Source: Flavobacterium sp. (GTDB lineage Bacteria; Bacteroidota; Bacteroidia; Flavobacteriales; Flavobacteriaceae). Taken from it: a stretch of DNA of 35,081 nt. This document shows positions 31,940 through 35,081 of this stretch, piece by piece. The DNA lies in the NCBI GenBank assembly GCA_030151255.1, contig JASLED010000017.1, forward strand, positions 1 to 35,081. The letters run 5' to 3'. Each line of letters begins with the position of its first letter. Position 1 is the first letter of the stretch. A model generated the notes under the pieces. That model worked only from the letters and a program-made list of their open reading frames with translations, made no database searches and was not told where the DNA came from. The position numbers were made by a program, and so were the translations under genes.

Positions 31940-34370
31940 ACATGTAATTGTGTTGAAGATCTAATAAAACAATTGAAATTAATTGATTAATATGATCTAA
32001 ATATAGGTTTAGTTCTTCTTGATTTTTAAATTCTATAGTATGATCTTCTAATTGTTCAAGTAATGGAATGATATGGTTAATTTGTAATTGTCTAAACATA
32101 GGTAACATTTTATGTGCAATATTGCCAATAGTATCTAAATCAAAATCTTCCTTAGCGTAGTTTAAATCTAGTAGATTTTCATTTGTGCTATCAATAAAAA
32201 TAACAATAAATTTCTTTAATGAATTTTTGTCATCACCAATAAATTGAGACAATTGATCAATATCATACAATTGATCTTCATTGACTTTTATTTTAGGTGT
32301 TGGATTTTCTAAAATTACTTGATATTCAGGATGAAGAATTTGAGTAATTAGAAGCAACAATTCTTGTAACTGAATTGGTTTTTGATGCGCTGATGCAAAA
32401 CCTGCCGATGTAAAATCTTCAATTGTTAAATCCCTTTTCCCCGATAAGGCTATAATAGGAATAGTTTTATGTCGATTATTATTCTTTAGGGATTTAATCA
32501 TTTCAAAACCATCTTTTTTAGGCATTTGAATATCACTTAAAATTAAATCGAAAGAATTTTGTTCTAATAAATTTTCAATTTCTGTCGAATCATTAAGTAT
32601 AGCAACTTCTTTAAAAATGGGTGATAATAATTCTTCCATTAATTGTAGCTGTATTTTATCGTCGTCAACAACTATAATTTTGTTTGATGATAAAACGGTA
32701 AACAAATCTTTATAATGTTCTAATCCGTTGCTTTTGCTGATAGAAACATCTGCTTTTTCTATAGGAAGAATAATGGTAAAAATAGAGCCTTCTCCAATAA
32801 TGCTATCTACCATAATACTTCCGTTTAGTAATGTAATAAGGCGTTTAGAAATGTTTAAACCTAATCCTGTACCTCCAAAACGCTTTTCAATATCTTCATT
32901 TGCTTGACTAAATTCTTTGAAAATATTATCTATTTGACTTTGTTCTATTCCAATTCCCGTGTCTATAACTTTTAAATGTAATTTATTTTCTAATAAAAGT
33001 GCTTCAATAAATACACCGCCTTGTTGCGTAAATTTTATAGCATTGGTTGTAAGATTTGTAATAATTTGTTTTAATCTGTACGGATCTGAAATAAAAGCAT
33101 TGTCCAATTCTGGATCGATAGTTGTTTTTAGCTTAATCTTCTTACTTTCGGCAATTGGCAACAATGGTGCACAAATACTTTCTATTAAATCACTTGGGTT
33201 AAAAGCTTTTTCTTGAATGCTTATTTTGTTGTTTTCTAGTTTCGAAAAATCAGTTAAATCATTGATTAAGTTAGAAATATATTGTGTAGAACTTTGTATG
33301 TTTTGAATATATTTTTGTTGTTTTTCATCTAAATGAGTGTTGGCTAATAAATCAGAAAACCCAATTAAACTACCCAAAGGTGTTTGCAAATCATGTGTAA
33401 CTGTTGCAAATAACATGGTTTTACTTCGTAATAAAACTTCTCTTTCTTTGTTTAATTGTTCTAATTTTTTTCTGTATTCTTGCGTTTGATTAATATCGTT
33501 TATAATAATCCAACCCAAAATAATAATTACAATAAGTGCTGTGCCACCAATATAAGCAATGTTGGTAGAAGCGGTGCTAATTCTAGCTTTTGATTCGTTG
33601 ATATTTTGATAAGATAAAGCAAGTAAATTAGCTTCGATATTTTCTAGAATATTACGAAGTTCATTTGTAATATTTTTGTTTTCTAAAATAAGTGACTGTT
33701 CTTCTTTTAGTAACTTTGCTTGTTGTTGATTTACCTTTTGTTGCTCATTAATAATAATGTTTTCCATTGCACTTATTAACGAATCAGTTATACTCGGATA
33801 ATTTATAGTTGTAGTAATTGTATCTGTATGGTCGCCTTTAAATAGACGCGCCCAAGCACCTCGTTTTTGTTTTTCTTTTGATTGAATAATTATTGGTTCC
33901 AACTTTTTTTCAATTTCATTTCTGATATTGTAAATCTGATCGATGGCACCGCTGTAATTACTACTGTCTGCTATTTCTTTTCGTGCTTTAATAATATTTC
34001 TAAAGCTTGTTTTTTTCTTGTTAATTAATGATTGCACCAACATTAATTTATCTTCTACAGTTTTATCGGAAGTAGTAGATTTTATTTGCTCAATCTGATT
34101 TACTAAACTATCTAAATGCGAAAAATACATATTAATATCTTTTTTACTTCCTGTCAGAATTGCATTTCGACTATAAATTTCAGAAGAATATAAATTGTTT
34201 AGCGTACTACTAACTAAAAATATTTTGTTGTTTTCTTTTACAACTTGCTCTTCTGGCAATGTAAATTTTTTCGCTTCTTTATAAATATAAGATCCCGAAT
34301 ACAATACTGCTCCAAGCAAGAAAATATATAAAAAAATAATTTTTAGCTTAATAGATTTAGATGGTTTCAT
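31938..34370 (-). CDS. Hybrid sensor histidine kinase with receiver and Hpt domains
   Basis: The 810-residue inner-membrane protein has TM1 (about residues 10-30), a long helical extracytoplasmic sensor domain (about 31-268, five-helix type), and TM2 (about 270-292). The HisKA domain has phospho-acceptor His326 in TVTHDLQTPLG. HATPase (about 420-550) has NLTTNAIKFT, DTGIGIE and GGTGLGLNISK. The receiver has Asp613 in LSDIQMPKKDG, and the C-terminal Hpt domain has His753 in NIAHKMLPMF. Such a chain usually passes phosphate His-Asp-His to a separate response regulator, none of which is in this window. M1 of the long frame (34406) is less likely because it overlaps a -7-like box; MKPSKSIKLK at 34370 is chosen. 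Ligand unknown. Confidence 0.88.
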   Translation of the reverse strand: MKPSKSIKLKIIFLYIFLLGAVLYSGSYIYKEAKKFTLPEEQVVKENNKIFLVSSTLNNLYSSEIYSRNAILTGSKKDINMYFSHLDSLVNQIEQIKSTTSDKTVEDKLMLVQSLINKKKTSFRNIIKARKEIADSSNYSGAIDQIYNIRNEIEKKLEPIIIQSKEKQKRGAWARLFKGDHTDTITTTINYPSITDSLISAMENIIINEQQKVNQQQAKLLKEEQSLILENKNITNELRNILENIEANLLALSYQNINESKARISTASTNIAYIGGTALIVIIILGWIIINDINQTQEYRKKLEQLNKEREVLLRSKTMLFATVTHDLQTPLGSLIGFSDLLANTHLDEKQQKYIQNIQSSTQYISNLINDLTDFSKLENNKISIQEKAFNPSDLIESICAPLLPIAESKKIKLKTTIDPELDNAFISDPYRLKQIITNLTTNAIKFTQQGGVFIEALLLENKLHLKVIDTGIGIEQSQIDNIFKEFSQANEDIEKRFGGTGLGLNISKRLITLLNGSIMVDSIIGEGSIFTIILPIEKADVSISKSNGLEHYKDLFTVLSSNKIIVVDDDKIQLQLMEELLSPIFKEVAILNDSTEIENLLEQNSFDLILSDIQMPKKDGFEMIKSLKNNNRHKTIPIIALSGKRDLTIEDFTSAGFASAHQKPIQLQELLLLITQILHPEYQVILENPTPKIKVNEDQLYDIDQLSQFIGDDKNSLKKFIVIFIDSTNENLLDLNYAKEDFDLDTIGNIAHKMLPMFRQLQINHIIPLLEQLEDHTIEFKNQEELNLYLDHINQLISIVLLDLQHNYM

Positions 34371-34659
34371 TTCAAATGAATTAGAAATAGTGATACAAAT
34401 GTACAAAATGTTATAGCATCTATTATATAAGAGAAATTGAGTTAGAATAATTTTATGTAAAATTTCATAATGATAATTCTAAATATTAATTTGTTTTTTA
34501 TTAATATTTGTTAAAATAAATATATTTTTATTTGTGATATTGCTTTCGATTGTTTATTTTTATTTAAAATAATATAATTGATATGTTGAAATTGTAGAAA
34601 GGCTGTAAAAAAATAATGTTTTGCAGTCTTAAAGTTTAATCATTTAATAAAAAAATAGT
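34371..34659. promoter_or_regulatory. Divergent control region between the kinase and TonB-type genes
   Basis: A minus-strand TACATTTG (34396-34403) fits the kinase -7 box. A perfect 10-bp inverted repeat AAATATTAAT (34481-34490) / ATTAATATTT (34500-34509) with a 9-base spacer is a candidate operator. On the plus strand an ATTG followed by ATGTTTTG before 34660 is only a poor promoter match. No small gene is seen in these 289 bases. Confidence 0.4.
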
Positions 34660-35081
34660 ATGGCAAAAAATGATTTATTTAGAAAAGATTGGGTTGACAT
34701 TATTTTTGAAGGAAGAAATCAAAAGTATGGAGCATACAAGCTTCGATTAGAAAACTCAAAAACAACGGTAAGAGCGTTTTTTAGTGGATTAACCCTGTTT
34801 GGTTGTTTATTTGTTGCGCCAGCAGTATTATCTAATTATTTTGATGATGACAGTGGAAAAATTGTTCGTGGAGAAATTACTAATTGTCCAATGGTAATTG
34901 ATAAAGAAATTATTATTGATGATTTAAAGATTGAAGAAGAAAAACCTGTTATAGAAAATACTAAAATTGTAGAAGAAACAAGTAGCGCACCACTTTCTAT
35001 AAAAGATACCTATAAATTTACTCAGATAGAAGTAGTAGAAAGTAGCAAAGCTGATATTGATGTAGCTACACAAGATATGTT
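34660..35081 (+). CDS. TonB-type energy transducer, N-terminal part (cut by window edge)
   Basis: The first 140 codons start at the ATG at 34660 and read MAKNDLFRKDWVDIIFEGRNQKYGAYKLR. The phrase FEGRNQKYGAYKLR is the usual start of Bacteroidota TonB-like proteins. A single membrane helix follows (about residues 42-60). Next is a Glu/Lys/Val-rich periplasmic stretch (DKEIIIDDLKIEEEKPVIEN) that in TonB spans the periplasm. Such proteins transmit proton-motive force from ExbB/ExbD to outer-membrane receptors for vitamin B12, iron complexes or glycans. The C-terminal TonB domain lies beyond the window. The Pro-rich linker is short here. Recognition is good, but the transported substrate cannot be judged. 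Confidence 0.8.
   Translation, partial: MAKNDLFRKDWVDIIFEGRNQKYGAYKLRLENSKTTVRAFFSGLTLFGCLFVAPAVLSNYFDDDSGKIVRGEITNCPMVIDKEIIIDDLKIEEEKPVIENTKIVEETSSAPLSIKDTYKFTQIEVVESSKADIDVATQDM

Noticed and set aside
1..35081. CRISPR array, tRNA, rRNA, riboswitch or prophage
   Set aside because: No regularly spaced repeats, cloverleaf-like gene, rRNA segment or phage structural gene was found on either strand. Hairpins seen are explained as terminators or insulators.

Overview
The window is a chromosomal segment from a low-GC member of the Flavobacteriaceae (Bacteroidota). Three lines of evidence support this. The gene set includes type IX secretion genes (PorP/SprF family, a gliding-motility-type C-terminal domain, probable PorD), Bacteroidota-specific DUF genes, and an Rpb6-like omega subunit. 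Most start codons lack a Shine-Dalgarno sequence. Promoters fit the Bacteroidota pattern TTTG-N19-TAnnTTTG, with complete examples before rpsF and bamD. The genus cannot be settled from sequence alone.

Layout. (1) 1-1278: the right end of a probable IS256-like insertion sequence abuts the terminator of two tandem, paralogous, secreted small-protein genes of unknown function. The upstream paralogue has a one-base shift in an A10 run directly after its ATG. (2) 1279-10829: mostly single-gene housekeeping and transport units: rmuC, mgtE, a small Cys/Ser-rich exported protein, a fosmidomycin-resistance-type MFS pump, meaB, a short acidic protein, a MATE pump, an outer-membrane barrel protein, a YihY/BrkB membrane protein and a DUF2147 protein. 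(3) 10996-15452: priA, an HTH/membrane regulator with a G-rich repeat array upstream, and the rpsF-rpsR-rplI ribosomal operon with a full promoter and terminator. (4) 15503-16964: a WYL regulator broken by a single-base deletion, convergent with a DinB-like gene. (5) 17122-21637: DUF6495-ligA-DUF6913-dapA-ftnA, all on one strand and tightly spaced. (6) 21654-27270: a membrane protein, then bamD-rpoZ-coaBC-porD(DUF4835)-recN from a strong promoter to a 23-bp-stem terminator. (7) 27655-31886: a probable self-contained type IX secretion unit, made of a cargo protein with a type B C-terminal domain, a PorP/SprF partner, and an OmpA/TPR/propeller protein. (8) 31938-35081: a convergent hybrid histidine kinase with receiver and Hpt domains, and the start of a TonB-type gene cut by the window edge.

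The least explained parts are the paralogue pair with its poly-A frame switch, the phased G-rich repeats before the HTH/membrane regulator, and the secretion module with its long AT-rich upstream region. Strong perfect hairpins with A/T flanks separate most convergent genes and probably terminate transcription from both sides. No rRNA, tRNA, CRISPR array or prophage was seen.
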